35,456 nt of DNA from Anaerobutyricum hallii DSM 3353. Lineage in GTDB: Bacteria > Bacillota > Clostridia > Lachnospirales > Lachnospiraceae. The notes under the pieces are model-generated. The model was not told the DNA's origin. It worked only from the letters and a program-made list of their open reading frames with translations, and ran no database searches. The DNA lies in the NCBI RefSeq assembly GCF_000173975.1, contig NZ_ACEP01000002.1:1-35456 (forward strand), written 5' to 3'. Both the position numbers and the translations under genes were made by a program. Of the stretch, positions 23,366 through 33,065 are shown in pieces. How positions within the stretch are numbered: the stretch's first letter is position 1; every line of letters begins with the position of its first letter.

Positions 23366-25369
23366 TCACTCATCCGTCAAATCAGCCAAATACTCTCGGA
23401 GTTCTCCCAAAATCATCTCCTGACTCTCCCTCGTATGTACTAATGCGTAATACTTTCTTCCATATTTGCCATATCGTTCTTCTTCCTGTATCCCTGCTTC
23501 TTTTCCTTTTTCTGTTATATGTTTTACTTTTTCTTCGCCTTCTGTTGCTTCTTCAATATATCCTTTTTGTATCAGTAAGGTATTGACAAATGCTGCGGTT
23601 AGTTTTTTGCGGTTTTTCTGGTCTTCTTCGTCACAAAGTTCGTTAATCCGGTTCGTAAGTTCTGAAATCATACAGGTATCGGTCAGTTCCACTTCGTCTA
23701 ATTTTCCCGGTGCGATATAAAATGGCAGTTTCTTTTTTCTTGCAGGAGAGGCTGCTACTGTCATTCCTGTTGTTTTCTCTATTTGTTCTGGTGTTAACTC
23801 TGTTGTTAATTGCAGAGTTTCTGCATCTGCTCCACCGGCTGCACTCTGTTCTTCTAAAAAGTCTATAATGATTTTGGTAAAATGTTCCCCATAACTTTGA
23901 ATTTTCTGCACACCCATTCCGTACACTGTTTCCATATCTTCATTGTCTACAGGACATTTTGCACACATATCTGTTAATGTCTTATCGGAACAGATTATAT
24001 ATGGTGGAACTCCTTTTTCTGCAGCAAGTTCTGTCCTGCACTTACGAAGCTGCTCGAACAATTCCTGCCCTTTCGGAGTCAGATTGGCAAGCTGGAACGC
24101 TTTTTTCTTTTCCTTTTTGGTCTGGATGTAGTTTTCCTCTTCCTCATCTTCCACAACCACACAATTACTACATTTATCGCAGGTACATGGACTGTTATCC
24201 CCGAAATATGACAAAATAAACTGGCGCAGGCACTGTTGTGTTTCGCAGTAATCAATCATCCGATTTAACTTTTGATAATCGTTTCTCCGTACCTGCGGGT
24301 CACTCTCTATACTTTCTGTACTCTTATATTCTAAAAGCCGCTTATTTATCATGATATCCTGCTTAGAAAAAAATAATACACACTCTGCTTCTTCCCCGTC
24401 ACGACCAGCACGCCCTGCCTCCTGATAATAATATTCAAGACTCTGTGGCATATTATAATGCAGCACATATCGCACATTTGACTTATCAATACCCATTCCA
24501 AATGCATTTGTCGCTACCATAACACGAATTCGGTCATAGGTAAAATCGTCCTGATTTTTCTTCCGTTCCTCTAAGGATAAGCCCGCGTGATAATGCCCTG
24601 CCTCAATGCCATACTGCTGCAAAAGTCCATATATTTTGTCTGCATTTTTCTTCGTTGCACAATAAATGATTCCACTCTCATCCTCATGCTTTTTGACATA
24701 ATTAAGAACACTGTTGTCGGTCTCTTTTCCACCCTTTCGGGTCACTACGCGAAAGAACAGATTCGGTCGGTCAAATCCTGTCACAACTGTCACTGGATTT
24801 TGCAAACGCAGACTTCCCATAATATCCTGTTTTACTCGTTCCGTTGCTGTTGCAGTAAATGCACTTACAACCGGACGCTTTGGTAACTGTGCAAGAAAAT
24901 CCGCAATTCCAACATAACTTGGACGGAAATCCTGTCCCCACTGGGAAATACAATGCGCCTCATCCACCGTCACCATAGAAATATCCACCTGGCATGCAAA
25001 CTCCAGAAATCGTATCGTATTCAGCCTCTCCGGCGCCACATAAATAATCTTATATCTTCCCTGCGCTGCATAGAAAAGTGCAGTCCTTATCTGGTTTTCC
25101 GTAAGAGAACTGTTAATATACGCCGCATGCACACCGGCCTGATTTAACGCCTTTACCTGGTCTGTCATCAGAGAAATAAGCGGTGAAACTACAATCGTAA
25201 TTCCATCTAACATCAGTGCTGGAACCTGATAACACAGGGACTTTCCTGCACCTGTTGGCATAATACCAAGGACATCCTTTCTTTGTAGAATTCCTTCTAT
25301 CAGTTCCTGTTGTCCTGGACGCAGACTGTCGTAACCAAAGTAGTGTTTTAATGTTTCATTTATGTTCAA
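23366..25369 (-). CDS. recQ: ATP-dependent DNA helicase RecQ
   Basis: 3'-5' DNA helicase in recombination and repair. The 667-residue protein has Walker A MPTGAGKS (37-44), the DEAH box in VDEAHCISQWGQDFRPSY (135-152), motif VI region YYQEAGRAGRDGE, the RecQ zinc cluster of cysteines (about 373-401, CETQQC...CTCDKCSNC), a winged-helix region and an HRDC-like domain (about 440-510), then a less conserved C-terminal extension of about 150 residues. The start is TTG at 25369, six bases after AGGAG; no ATG lies in frame near the conserved amino end. It has a terminator and is not part of the corrinoid operon. A TATAAT at 25432-25437 (minus) may be its promoter. Confidence 0.95.
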   Translation of the reverse strand: MNINETLKHYFGYDSLRPGQQELIEGILQRKDVLGIMPTGAGKSLCYQVPALMLDGITIVVSPLISLMTDQVKALNQAGVHAAYINSSLTENQIRTALFYAAQGRYKIIYVAPERLNTIRFLEFACQVDISMVTVDEAHCISQWGQDFRPSYVGIADFLAQLPKRPVVSAFTATATERVKQDIMGSLRLQNPVTVVTGFDRPNLFFRVVTRKGGKETDNSVLNYVKKHEDESGIIYCATKKNADKIYGLLQQYGIEAGHYHAGLSLEERKKNQDDFTYDRIRVMVATNAFGMGIDKSNVRYVLHYNMPQSLEYYYQEAGRAGRDGEEAECVLFFSKQDIMINKRLLEYKSTESIESDPQVRRNDYQKLNRMIDYCETQQCLRQFILSYFGDNSPCTCDKCSNCVVVEDEEEENYIQTKKEKKKAFQLANLTPKGQELFEQLRKCRTELAAEKGVPPYIICSDKTLTDMCAKCPVDNEDMETVYGMGVQKIQSYGEHFTKIIIDFLEEQSAAGGADAETLQLTTELTPEQIEKTTGMTVAASPARKKKLPFYIAPGKLDEVELTDTCMISELTNRINELCDEEDQKNRKKLTAAFVNTLLIQKGYIEEATEGEEKVKHITEKGKEAGIQEEERYGKYGRKYYALVHTRESQEMILGELREYLADLTDE

Positions 25370-25507
25370 GAACTTCTCCTTTCCATTTTATTTTTGAAAT
25401 AAAATCAAAATCTATAATTGCTGGTTCCATGATTATAGTAAGCAAATCGTTGTTTCCATTTTATTACAATCTTCGTACAAAAACAAGAAAATTCTACTAA
25501 AATAAAA

Positions 25508-25544
25508 TTGCTGTGCAATGGCTATTTAAGCTATTGCACAGCAA
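25508..25544 (-). terminator. Rho-independent terminator after glgP
   Basis: TTGCTGTGCAAT (25508-25519) and ATTGCACAGCAA (25533-25544) form a perfect 12-base stem, extended inside by GCT/AGC. On the minus strand it is followed by TTTTATTTTA, fitting the end of the glycogen phosphorylase transcript about 25 bases after its stop codon. Confidence 0.8.
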
Positions 25545-25549
25545 CTTTA

Positions 25550-25569
25550 TCCTTTTCAAACACTCTCTA
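25550..25569 (-). repeat. Single copy of the GTGTTTGAAAA repeat at the glgP stop codon
   Basis: On the minus strand the TAG stop of glgP runs into AGAGTGTTTGAAAAGG. It matches the ends of the inverted-repeat element at 1297-1365 and the sequence at 35438-35456. Confidence 0.55.
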
Positions 25570-27825
25570 GTCCTCTAATTTCCAAATATCTCTGTTATAT
25601 TCTTCAATCGTTCTATCAGAAGAAAAATATCCTGCTTTTGCGATATTCACAAGCATTTTCTGTACCCATTCTTCTCTGTTTTCATAGTCAGCATATGCCT
25701 GCTCTCTTGTCTTTACATACTCATCGAAATCAGGGAAAGTCATAAACCAGTCTTTAGAAACAAGTTCATTAAATAATCTTTCTAATCTGTCTTTATCGCC
25801 AATTGCTTTTAATTCTTCTCCTGTTATGAAGTCTACAGCTTCTTTGATCGCTGTATTTTCATTATAATATTTTGCTGCATGATAGCTTCCCTGCGCGTAT
25901 CTTTCAACAACCGTATCACTGGAATCTCCAAAAATATAAATATTATCATCACCTACGAGTTCATGAATCTCAACATTCGCTCCATCTTCTGTTCCTAATG
26001 TAAGCGCACCGTTAAGCATAAACTTCATATTACCTGTACCACTTGCTTCTTTAGAGGCAAGTGAAATCTGCTCTGAAATATCGCAGGCTGGAATTAATTT
26101 TTCTGCCCATGTTACATTATAATTTTCCACCATCACAACATTAAGATACGGACTTACTTCCGGATCATTATTAATAAGCTGCTGCAGACAGAGGATAAGA
26201 TGAATGATATCCTGAGCGATTATGTATGCCGGCGCTGCCTTCGCTCCAAAAATAACAGTTATCGGTGTAGATGGTTTCTTTCCTGCCTTAATCTCTAAAT
26301 ATTTATGAATGACATACAACGCATTCAACTGCTGTCTCTTGTACTCATGCAGTCGCTTAATCTGAATATCAAAAATAGAATTTTCATTAATCGTAACATT
26401 CTGTTTTTCCATCAATGCCTTCTTTAATTCCATTTTCTTAGCAGACTTTATCTCAAGAAGCTGTTTTAATACTTTTTCATCATTTTTATAATCTAACAGC
26501 TTTTCTAACTGTGTTGCATCCTTCTTAAATCCATCCCCGATAAGAGAAGTAATAAGTTCTGTCAACTGTGGATTACAGTGTAAGAGCCATCTTCTAAAAG
26601 TAATACCATTTGTCTTATTATTAAACTTCTCCGGATAAATTTCATAAAAATGATGCAGCTCATTGTTTTTAAGAATCTCTGTATGTAAAGATGCCACTCC
26701 ATTGACACTGGAAGAATAATGAATATCAATATGAGCCATATGTACTCTTTCTTCTCCATCAATAATATACACTTCCTGATTATGATATTTTCTTCTTACT
26801 TTATCATCTAAAACTTCGATGATCGGCATAAGCTGCGGCACTGCTTTTTTCAGGTAATAAATCGGCCATTTCTCTAATGCTTCTGCAAGTATCGTATGAT
26901 TTGTGTAAGCACAGCTCTTTGTTACCACTTCAATCGCCTCATCCATCTCAAGACCTCTTTCCACAAGCAGACGGATAAGTTCCGGAATAACCATTGTCGG
27001 ATGAGTATCATTAATCTGAATCACTACATAATCAGAAAGGTCATGCAAGTTACAGCCCTTCGCAACACATTCATCAAGAATTAACTGTGCCGCACTGGAA
27101 ACCATAAAGTACTGCTGATAAATTCTAAGAATACGACCTGCCTCATCACTGTCATCCGGATAAAGGAAAAGAGTAAGATTCTTTTTAATATCTTCCTTAT
27201 TAAAATTAATTCCATCCTCTACAATACTTTCATCCACGCTCTCTACATCAAACAAATGCAATTTATTTGATGTATTATTATATCCAATAACATCAATATC
27301 ATACATTCTTGATTTTACTGTCATCCCTTTAAACTTAATGTCATATGTCACATCCGTTTTGGTAAGCCAGCTTTTCTCTGTAAGCCATGGATCCGGCACT
27401 GTTGTCTGCATATTATTTTCAAAAATCTGTCTGAACAGTCCAAAATGATAATTCAATCCAACACCATCTCCATTTAATCCTAAAGTCGCAATAGAATCAA
27501 TAAAGCATGCTGCTAATCGTCCAAGTCCTCCATTACCAAGTGAAGGTTCATTTTCAAATTCTTCGATTTCGCAAATATCTTTTCCGTTCTGTGCAAGCTC
27601 TTCCTTTACCTCATCATAAATCCCAAGATTGATAAGGTTGTTCGATAATAATTTTCCGATCAGGAATTCTGCGGATATATAATATAATTTTTTCTTAGAA
27701 TTACCATGCTGCTTACCAGAAGCCATTTTCTTTGTTAATGTAAGCAATGCATAATAAAGCTCCTCATTTGTACATTCTGAAATGGATTTACCATACTCTG
27801 CTTTTACAAATTCTGAAAGTTTCAT
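25567..27825 (-). CDS. glgP: Glycogen/alpha-glucan phosphorylase
   Basis: Releases glucose 1-phosphate from alpha-1,4-glucans with phosphate. The 752-residue protein is a GT35 enzyme: [21 protein letters not shown] near the N-terminal third, [44 protein letters not shown], and the PLP lysine Lys601 in [20 protein letters not shown]. The start at 27825 is chosen because GGGAGG lies nine bases upstream; an earlier in-frame start would add 16 residues unlike the family. It is monocistronic with its own terminator and is divergent from the AraC-type gene. Glucose 1-phosphate is also the substrate of RfbA encoded nearby, but no shared transcript is implied. Confidence 0.96.
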   Translation of the reverse strand: MKLSEFVKAEYGKSISECTNEELYYALLTLTKKMASGKQHGNSKKKLYYISAEFLIGKLLSNNLINLGIYDEVKEELAQNGKDICEIEEFENEPSLGNGGLGRLAACFIDSIATLGLNGDGVGLNYHFGLFRQIFENNMQTTVPDPWLTEKSWLTKTDVTYDIKFKGMTVKSRMYDIDVIGYNNTSNKLHLFDVESVDESIVEDGINFNKEDIKKNLTLFLYPDDSDEAGRILRIYQQYFMVSSAAQLILDECVAKGCNLHDLSDYVVIQINDTHPTMVIPELIRLLVERGLEMDEAIEVVTKSCAYTNHTILAEALEKWPIYYLKKAVPQLMPIIEVLDDKVRRKYHNQEVYIIDGEERVHMAHIDIHYSSSVNGVASLHTEILKNNELHHFYEIYPEKFNNKTNGITFRRWLLHCNPQLTELITSLIGDGFKKDATQLEKLLDYKNDEKVLKQLLEIKSAKKMELKKALMEKQNVTINENSIFDIQIKRLHEYKRQQLNALYVIHKYLEIKAGKKPSTPITVIFGAKAAPAYIIAQDIIHLILCLQQLINNDPEVSPYLNVVMVENYNVTWAEKLIPACDISEQISLASKEASGTGNMKFMLNGALTLGTEDGANVEIHELVGDDNIYIFGDSSDTVVERYAQGSYHAAKYYNENTAIKEAVDFITGEELKAIGDKDRLERLFNELVSKDWFMTFPDFDEYVKTREQAYADYENREEWVQKMLVNIAKAGYFSSDRTIEEYNRDIWKLED

Positions 27826-28183
27826 ATTGTAATACCTCCCTGAAAAATAATGTATTCTCGAAATCTCTTGCATCTGATTTCACATAGCTTCATAAAGTTC
27901 CACATAACCTCATAAAAAAATTTCGAAAATCATTTTTAAAAGTTTCTCGTGTATTTTTACTGTGATTATATTATAATACTGTTAAATACTGATTTATTGC
28001 AGCACAGTCTTATATTATTGTACAATACTATCTTTTTTGATATTTAACTTTATAGATATGTAGTATTACAGGTATGAGATATATACGATACGCCCTGTAT
28101 ACATATCTAATCGGGCTTGGTATCTATATTATTAAGAAAGGAAACTCTCGAATTTATCTCCAGATTCAATACATAAATTCGAC
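27826..28183. other. Divergent intergenic region between glgP and the AraC-type gene
   Basis: A 358-base AT-rich control region. On the minus strand overlapping TATAAT boxes near 27968-27978 could serve glgP. On the plus strand TTGATA (28037-28042) and TAGTAT (28061-28066), spaced 18 bases, could serve the regulator gene. No tRNA, repeat element or strong hairpin was recognised. Confidence 0.5.
28037..28066 (+). promoter_or_regulatory. Candidate promoter for the AraC-type regulator
   Basis: TTGATA and TAGTAT boxes at an 18-base spacing, about 110 bases ahead of the first ATG. The -35 match is good, the -10 match is fair, and the base composition raises the chance of a random hit. Confidence 0.35.
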
Positions 28184-29068
28184 ATGCAAAATATAGAAAT
28201 GGATAAACTTCAATACAAAATATATCACGAAAATAAAATACATACTCCAGACGATTTTCCATACAACACTTACTTATGTTCCATCCCCTTAGATTTTCAG
28301 TCGGTAAACCTTCACTGGCACGATGAAGTTGAAATCATTGTTATAAAAAAAGGAAGCGGTATTGTCAGTGTAGACTTAACCACCTATTCTGTCAGTGCCG
28401 GAGACATTATCTTTGTTCTCCCCGGACAGCTCCACGCAATCAGCCAGAAAGACAACGAAATTATGGAATACGAGAATATTCTATTCAAATCCAGCCTTTT
28501 AAAATCATCCGGTTATGACTTATGCAATGACAAATTCATTCAGCCACTTTTTTCAGGCAGCCTTAATATCTGCCCGGTAATCAATAACCAGACTCCATAT
28601 TATCCTCCAGTCATCACCGCCATTAACGAAATCGATCACCTGTGTGATTTACGCCCTTATGCTTACCAACTGTCCATCAAGGCACATTTATTTCAAATAC
28701 TATATACTCTCGTTTCAAACTGCGGGCAAAATAAAATCAAACCAATCAACCAAAAATCTCTCAAAAAAATAAAGACGATATTATCCTATATCGCCAACAA
28801 TTTTCAGGAAAACATTGCGATTGAAGATATCGCAAATTATTGCTTTTACAGCAAATCTTACTTTATGAAGTTCTTCAAAGAAACTATGGGAGTAAGCTTT
28901 ATTCAGTATCTTAATGACTATCGTTTAGAAATTGCGGCAGAACTACTCACTACAACAACCGATAATATTCTAGATATTGCATTCGCTACTGGGTTTAACA
29001 ATATTTCTTACTTTAATAGGTGCTTCAAAAAGAAGTATGGGGTTTCACCGAGAAAGTATCGGTTTTGA
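28184..29068 (+). CDS. AraC/XylS-family transcriptional regulator with N-terminal cupin
   Basis: The 294-residue protein has a cupin-type ligand-sensing half (about residues 30-130, including LHWHDEVEIIVIKKGSGIVSVD and the VLPGQLHAI turn) and a C-terminal pair of helix-turn-helix motifs (about 190-294): ENIAIEDIANYCFYSKSYFMKFFKE and TTDNILDIAFATGFNNISYFNRCFKKKYGVSPRKYR, quoted here as named segments. It should bind DNA and respond to a small ligand, likely a sugar. Neither ATG at 28184 nor ATG at 28199 has a clear ribosome binding site, so the exact start is uncertain. It diverges from glgP, making control of that gene plausible but unproven. Confidence 0.9.
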   Translation: MQNIEMDKLQYKIYHENKIHTPDDFPYNTYLCSIPLDFQSVNLHWHDEVEIIVIKKGSGIVSVDLTTYSVSAGDIIFVLPGQLHAISQKDNEIMEYENILFKSSLLKSSGYDLCNDKFIQPLFSGSLNICPVINNQTPYYPPVITAINEIDHLCDLRPYAYQLSIKAHLFQILYTLVSNCGQNKIKPINQKSLKKIKTILSYIANNFQENIAIEDIANYCFYSKSYFMKFFKETMGVSFIQYLNDYRLEIAAELLTTTTDNILDIAFATGFNNISYFNRCFKKKYGVSPRKYRF

Positions 29069-29177
29069 TAATATTTTTTATCTTTTATATATCCTACGGT
29101 TATGATATGATACGAATGTTGTCACACCCAATTCGGCAACGGAGAGGGGGGGCTATTTGGATTTGATAATTTCTTTC

Positions 29178-29217
29178 TTGGCTTCATCTGTTAGTTGCTT
29201 AATGAATTAAATAGCAA
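29178..29217 (+). repeat. Lone tail of the hairpin-element family
   Basis: About 40 bases match the sequence that follows the right arm of the element at 34.0 kb: GGCTTCATCTGTTAGTT followed by GCTTAATGAATTAAATAGCAA here, against GGCTTCGTCTGTAGTT and CGCTTAATGAATTAAACAGCAA at 34065-34101. No hairpin arms or core accompany it. Confidence 0.6.
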
Positions 29218-29230
29218 GAAAAACCACTTG

Positions 29231-29254
29231 AAGGTGCCCTAAGGGCATCTTTTA
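29231..29254 (+). terminator. Hairpin with T-run upstream of rfbA (terminator or attenuator)
   Basis: AAGGTGCCC (29231-29239) pairs with GGGCATCTT (29243-29251) around a TAA loop, with one G-T pair, and the next bases are TTTAT. It may end the AraC-type transcript or act in the rfbA leader. Confidence 0.55.
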
Positions 29255-29301
29255 TAATTAAAATATCGAGATTCTGATTACAACAAACGAAAGGAGTTTT
29301 T

Positions 29302-30198
29302 ATGAAAGGTATTATTTTAGCAGGGGGTTCTGGCACTCGTCTTTATCCTCTTACCATGGTAACTTCAAAACAATTACTTCCTATTTATGATAAACCGATG
29401 ATTTATTATCCGATGTCTGTTTTAATGAATGCAGGTATCCGTGATATTTTAATTATTTCCACACCACAGGATACTCCTCGTTTTAAGGAGTTATTAAAAG
29501 ATGGAAAGCAGTTTGGTGTGAATTTATCTTATGCTGTACAGCCAAGCCCGGACGGACTTGCCCAGGCTTTTATTATTGGAGAAGAATTTATCGGTGATGA
29601 TACGGTTGCTATGGTTCTTGGCGATAATATTTTTGCCGGACATGGACTGAAAAAACGTCTCTGTGCCGCTGTTAAAAATGCGGAAAATGGCAATGGTGCA
29701 ACAGTTTTCGGTTATTATGTTGATGACCCTGAACGTTTCGGTATTGTTGAATTTGACCGCAACGGCAAAGCTGTTTCTATCGAAGAAAAGCCATCGCATC
29801 CAAAGAGCAATTACTGTGTAACCGGTCTGTATTTCTACGATAATCGTGTTGTAGAGTATGCAAAGAATCTGACCCCAAGTGCCAGAGGCGAATTAGAAAT
29901 TACTGATTTGAACCGCATTTACTTAGAAAATAATTCTTTAAATGTTGAGCTTCTCGGACAGGGCTTTACATGGCTTGATACCGGAACACACGAAAGCCTT
30001 GTTGATGCAACAAACTTTGTAAAGACAATGGAACAGCATCAGCACCGCAAAATTGCCTGCCTTGAAGAAATCGCTTACTTAAATGGCTGGATTTCTAAAG
30101 AGGAAGTTCTCAAAGTCTACGAAGTTCTCAAGAAGAACGAATACGGTCAGTATTTAAAAGATGTTTTAGATGGAAAATATCAGGAGAATTTATATTAA
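29302..30198 (+). CDS. rfbA: Glucose-1-phosphate thymidylyltransferase (RfbA/RmlA)
   Basis: Makes dTDP-glucose from glucose 1-phosphate and dTTP, first step of dTDP-L-rhamnose synthesis. The 298-residue protein has the nucleotidyltransferase signature [13 protein letters not shown] (6-18), [15 protein letters not shown], the VLGDNIF segment and the sugar-binding [21 protein letters not shown] region, and the length is typical. AAAGGAG precedes the ATG. It is followed by rfbB at 15 bases, so the two form a unit. Confidence 0.97.
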   Translation: MKGIILAGGSGTRLYPLTMVTSKQLLPIYDKPMIYYPMSVLMNAGIRDILIISTPQDTPRFKELLKDGKQFGVNLSYAVQPSPDGLAQAFIIGEEFIGDDTVAMVLGDNIFAGHGLKKRLCAAVKNAENGNGATVFGYYVDDPERFGIVEFDRNGKAVSIEEKPSHPKSNYCVTGLYFYDNRVVEYAKNLTPSARGELEITDLNRIYLENNSLNVELLGQGFTWLDTGTHESLVDATNFVKTMEQHQHRKIACLEEIAYLNGWISKEEVLKVYEVLKKNEYGQYLKDVLDGKYQENLY

Positions 30199-30213
30199 AA
30201 GGAGTATCTACTT

Positions 30214-31233
30214 ATGACAATCATTGTAACCGGCGGAGCCGGATTTATCGGAAGCAACTTTATTTTTCATATGTTAAACAAATATCCGGATTACCGAATC
30301 ATTTGTTTAGACTGCCTGACATACGCAGGAAATCTTTCTACTTTAGAGCCAGTGATGGATAATCCAAACTTCCGCTTTGTAAAAGAAAGCATCACGGACA
30401 GAGACGCTGTATACAAACTGTTTGAAGAAGAACATCCAGATATGGTTGTAAACTTTGCTGCGGAAAGTCACGTTGACCGTTCTATCGAAAATCCGGAAGT
30501 TTTCCTAGATACTAATATCAAAGGTACTGCTGTCCTCATGGATGCCTGCCGCAAATACGGTATCAAGCGTTATCATCAGGTAAGTACTGACGAAGTTTAC
30601 GGTGATCTGCCATTAGACCGCCCAGATCTTTTCTTTACAGAAGAAACACCAATCCATACAAGTTCCCCTTACAGTAGTTCTAAAGCTGGCGCTGATTTAT
30701 TAGTTCTCGCCTACCACAGAACTTACGGGCTGCCTGTAACAATCAGCCGTTGCTCCAACAACTACGGCCCATATCATTTCCCAGAGAAATTAATTCCGCT
30801 TATGATCGCAAATGCATTAAATGACAAACCACTCCCAGTTTACGGCAAAGGGGAAAATGTCCGTGACTGGCTTTATGTTGAAGATCACTGCCGCGCGATT
30901 GATTTAATCATCCATAACGGACGTGTTGGTGAAGTCTATAATGTCGGCGGACATAACGAAATGAAAAATATCGATATTGTAAAAATTATCTGTAAAGAAC
31001 TCGGCAAACCAGAAAGTCTTATCACTTATGTTGCTGACAGAAAAGGACATGATATGCGTTACGCTATCGACCCTACTAAAATTCACAATGAACTTGGCTG
31101 GCTTCCTGAAACAAAATTTGCAGACGGTATTAAAAAGACAATTCAGTGGTATCTTGATAATAAGGAATGGTGGGAAACAATCATTTCCGGCGAATATCAG
31201 GATTACTATGAGAAAATGTATAAAAACCGCTAG
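30214..31233 (+). CDS. rfbB: dTDP-glucose 4,6-dehydratase (RfbB/RmlB)
   Basis: Converts dTDP-glucose to dTDP-4-keto-6-deoxyglucose with tightly bound NAD. The 339-residue extended short-chain dehydrogenase has the NAD motif GGAGFIGSNF (7-16), the catalytic STDEVYG (124-130, with the Asp-Glu pair at 126-127), and YSSSK (Tyr153, Lys157). ESHVDRSI and the RCSNNYGPYHFPEKLIPL segment are also family-typical. AAAGGAG lies ten bases upstream of the ATG. Confidence 0.97.
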   Translation: MTIIVTGGAGFIGSNFIFHMLNKYPDYRIICLDCLTYAGNLSTLEPVMDNPNFRFVKESITDRDAVYKLFEEEHPDMVVNFAAESHVDRSIENPEVFLDTNIKGTAVLMDACRKYGIKRYHQVSTDEVYGDLPLDRPDLFFTEETPIHTSSPYSSSKAGADLLVLAYHRTYGLPVTISRCSNNYGPYHFPEKLIPLMIANALNDKPLPVYGKGENVRDWLYVEDHCRAIDLIIHNGRVGEVYNVGGHNEMKNIDIVKIICKELGKPESLITYVADRKGHDMRYAIDPTKIHNELGWLPETKFADGIKKTIQWYLDNKEWWETIISGEYQDYYEKMYKNR

Positions 31234-31428
31234 TTGATTTTCTCACTCTTGCATAAAAAATATTATTTATTTTGAACACCTATTTCATGTCAACTACTAT
31301 CACCTAAGGGTAGTGAATTTTCGCCCATGACAAACGAAAGTCTTTATTTGTGAAGTCAACAACAGATATCTATCCTCTTGTTGACTTCATATTTAAATTT
31401 GTAAATATATGAAAAGAGGAATTATACC
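31234..31428. other. rfbB-rfbD spacer with a perfect 12-base inverted repeat
   Basis: The 195-base gap breaks an otherwise compact four-gene set. TGAAGTCAACAA (31351-31362) and TTGTTGACTTCA (31378-31389) are perfect complements around a 15-base loop. The right half contains TTGACT, which resembles a -35 box for rfbD. A weaker imperfect stem with CACC...GGGTAGTG lies at about 31303-31317. There is no T-run, so an operator or leader structure is more likely than a terminator. Confidence 0.5.
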
Positions 31429-32370
31429 ATGAAATTTTTTGTAACAGGCGTTAACGGTCAGCTCGGTCATGACGTAATGAATGAGCTTTCCTCACGCAGT
31501 TACGAGGGAATCGGATCTGACATTGCTCCAAAATATTCCGGGATTCAGGATGATTCTCCTGTAACAAAAATGCCTTATATTTCATTAGATATTACAGATA
31601 AGGAAGCTGTAACCCGTATTTTAAAAGAGACAGCACCAGACATTGTCGTTCACTGTGCTGCCTGGACTGCTGTTGACCTTGCCGAAGACGCAGACAAGCA
31701 GGAAACGGTACGCAAAATCAATGCCGCTGGCACACAGTATATCGCTTCTGCCTGTAAAGAACTTGATTGCAAAATGATCTATTTAAGTACAGACTATGTT
31801 TTTGATGGTCAGGGAACTACACCGTGGAAACCGGACTGCAAAGACTATAAACCACTAAATGTGTATGGTCAAACCAAGCTTCTTGGCGAGCAGGCAGTCG
31901 CTAATACTTTAGAAAAATACTTTATCGTCCGTATTGCCTGGGTATTCGGACAAAACGGCAAAAATTTTATCAAGACAATGCTTACTGTCGGCAAAAATCA
32001 CGATAAACTTACCGTAGTTAATGATCAGATTGGAACTCCAACTTATACCTTTGACCTGGCAAGACTCCTTGTCGATATGGCAGAAAGCGAAAAATACGGC
32101 TACTACCACGCCACAAACGAAGGCGGTTATATCAGCTGGTACGATTTCACCAAAGAAATCTTCCGTCAGGCAGTTGCACTTGGACATACAGAATACGATG
32201 AAAATCATGTTACTGTCTTTCCTGTCACAACCGCTGAGTACGGCATGTCCAAAGCAGCCCGCCCATTTAACAGCAGACTGGATAAAAGTAAACTGGTCGA
32301 GGCTGGATTTACACCTTTACCAGATTGGAAAGATGCATTACAAAGATATTTAAAAGAAGTATTACAATAG
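31429..32370 (+). CDS. rfbD: dTDP-4-dehydrorhamnose reductase (RfbD/RmlD)
   Basis: NAD(P)H-dependent last step to dTDP-L-rhamnose. The 313-residue protein has the cofactor motif FVTGVNGQLGHDV (3-15), HCAAWTAVDLAEDA, STDYVFDGQGTTPW, the catalytic YGQTK (Tyr and Lys of the short-chain dehydrogenase type), and RIAWVFGQNGKNFIKTM. AGAGG precedes the ATG. Its end is followed by rfbC after 32 bases. Confidence 0.96.
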   Translation: MKFFVTGVNGQLGHDVMNELSSRSYEGIGSDIAPKYSGIQDDSPVTKMPYISLDITDKEAVTRILKETAPDIVVHCAAWTAVDLAEDADKQETVRKINAAGTQYIASACKELDCKMIYLSTDYVFDGQGTTPWKPDCKDYKPLNVYGQTKLLGEQAVANTLEKYFIVRIAWVFGQNGKNFIKTMLTVGKNHDKLTVVNDQIGTPTYTFDLARLLVDMAESEKYGYYHATNEGGYISWYDFTKEIFRQAVALGHTEYDENHVTVFPVTTAEYGMSKAARPFNSRLDKSKLVEAGFTPLPDWKDALQRYLKEVLQ

Positions 32371-32402
32371 AAAAGAATTTTCAATTAAAGGAGGTCTCTC
32401 TC

Positions 32403-33014
32403 TTGGGACAGATTAAAGTAAAAAAGAACGTGGGAGGAATCGAAGGATTATGTATTATCGAACCTACCCTTCACGGTGATTCCCGCGGTTATTTTATGGA
32501 AACCTATAATAAAAATGATATGGCAGAAGCCGGACTTACAATGGAATTTGTTCAGGACAATCAGTCTGCCTCCACAAAAGGAGTCCTTCGTGGCCTGCAT
32601 TTTCAGAAACAGCACCCACAAGGGAAACTTGTCCGTGTAATCAACGGTACTGTTTTTGATGTTGTTGTTGATTTACGAAGCCACTCCGGAACATATGGAA
32701 AATGGTTTGGTGAAATTCTTTCTGCAGAAAATAATAAACAATTCTATATTCCAGAGGGATTTGCCCACGGATTTCTTGTTCTGTCTGATACAGCAGAATT
32801 CTGTTATAAATGTACAGACTTCTATCATCCGGGAGACGAAGGCGGACTTGCCTGGAACGACCCAGAAATCGGTATTGAATGGCCAGAACTCGTCGGAGAA
32901 TATTCTGGCTGCGCTACTGCAAAAGGATATCATTTAAAAGACGGGACATCTCTTACCTTAAGTGAAAAAGATCAGAAATGGCTTGGAATAGCAGAGACAT
33001 TTAAATTTAAATAA
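32403..33014 (+). CDS. rfbC: dTDP-4-dehydrorhamnose 3,5-epimerase (RfbC/RmlC)
   Basis: Epimerises C3 and C5 of dTDP-4-keto-6-deoxyglucose before RfbD acts. The 203-residue cupin protein has the substrate-binding HGDSRGYFMETYN, VLRGLHFQ with its catalytic-type histidine, GTVFDVVVDLR, and YIPEGFAHGFLVLSD. The start is taken as TTG at 32403 because AAAGGAGG lies eight bases ahead and the family begins here; an in-frame ATG at 32325 would overlap rfbD by 46 bases and add 26 unrelated residues. It completes the four-enzyme dTDP-L-rhamnose set used for cell-surface polysaccharide. Confidence 0.95.
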   Translation: MGQIKVKKNVGGIEGLCIIEPTLHGDSRGYFMETYNKNDMAEAGLTMEFVQDNQSASTKGVLRGLHFQKQHPQGKLVRVINGTVFDVVVDLRSHSGTYGKWFGEILSAENNKQFYIPEGFAHGFLVLSDTAEFCYKCTDFYHPGDEGGLAWNDPEIGIEWPELVGEYSGCATAKGYHLKDGTSLTLSEKDQKWLGIAETFKFK

Positions 33015-33036
33015 AATTTGTCTCATTTTTTCCGCT

Positions 33037-33064
33037 TTGTCTCACTTTTACGACCGTGTATTAT
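33037..33064 (+). promoter_or_regulatory. Candidate promoter for the XRE-type gene
   Basis: TTGTCT (33037-33042) and TATTAT (33059-33064) are spaced 16 bases. The -10 box runs directly into the left half of the 14-base inverted repeat, as in many autoregulated genes. Confidence 0.45.
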
Positions 33065-33065
33065 T

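Larger units (their letters stand above)
29069..29301. other. Leader region upstream of rfbA
   Basis: The 233 bases contain a lone repeat tail (29178-29217) and a hairpin with a short T-run (29231-29254) just before the ribosome binding site AAAGGAG of rfbA. A weak promoter candidate, TTGATA with TATATC 17 bases later, overlaps the end of the AraC-type gene. If rfbA is transcribed from there, the hairpin lies in its leader and could act as an attenuator. Confidence 0.45.

Noticed and set aside
23173-23586. Plus-strand open frame of 137 residues
   Set aside because: It crosses the copy A hairpin and then runs antisense to the end of recQ; composition is that of a shadow frame.
32325-32402. 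Longer rfbC frame starting with ATG inside rfbD
   Set aside because: It overlaps rfbD and adds residues unlike the family; AAAGGAGG followed by TTG at 32403 fits better.
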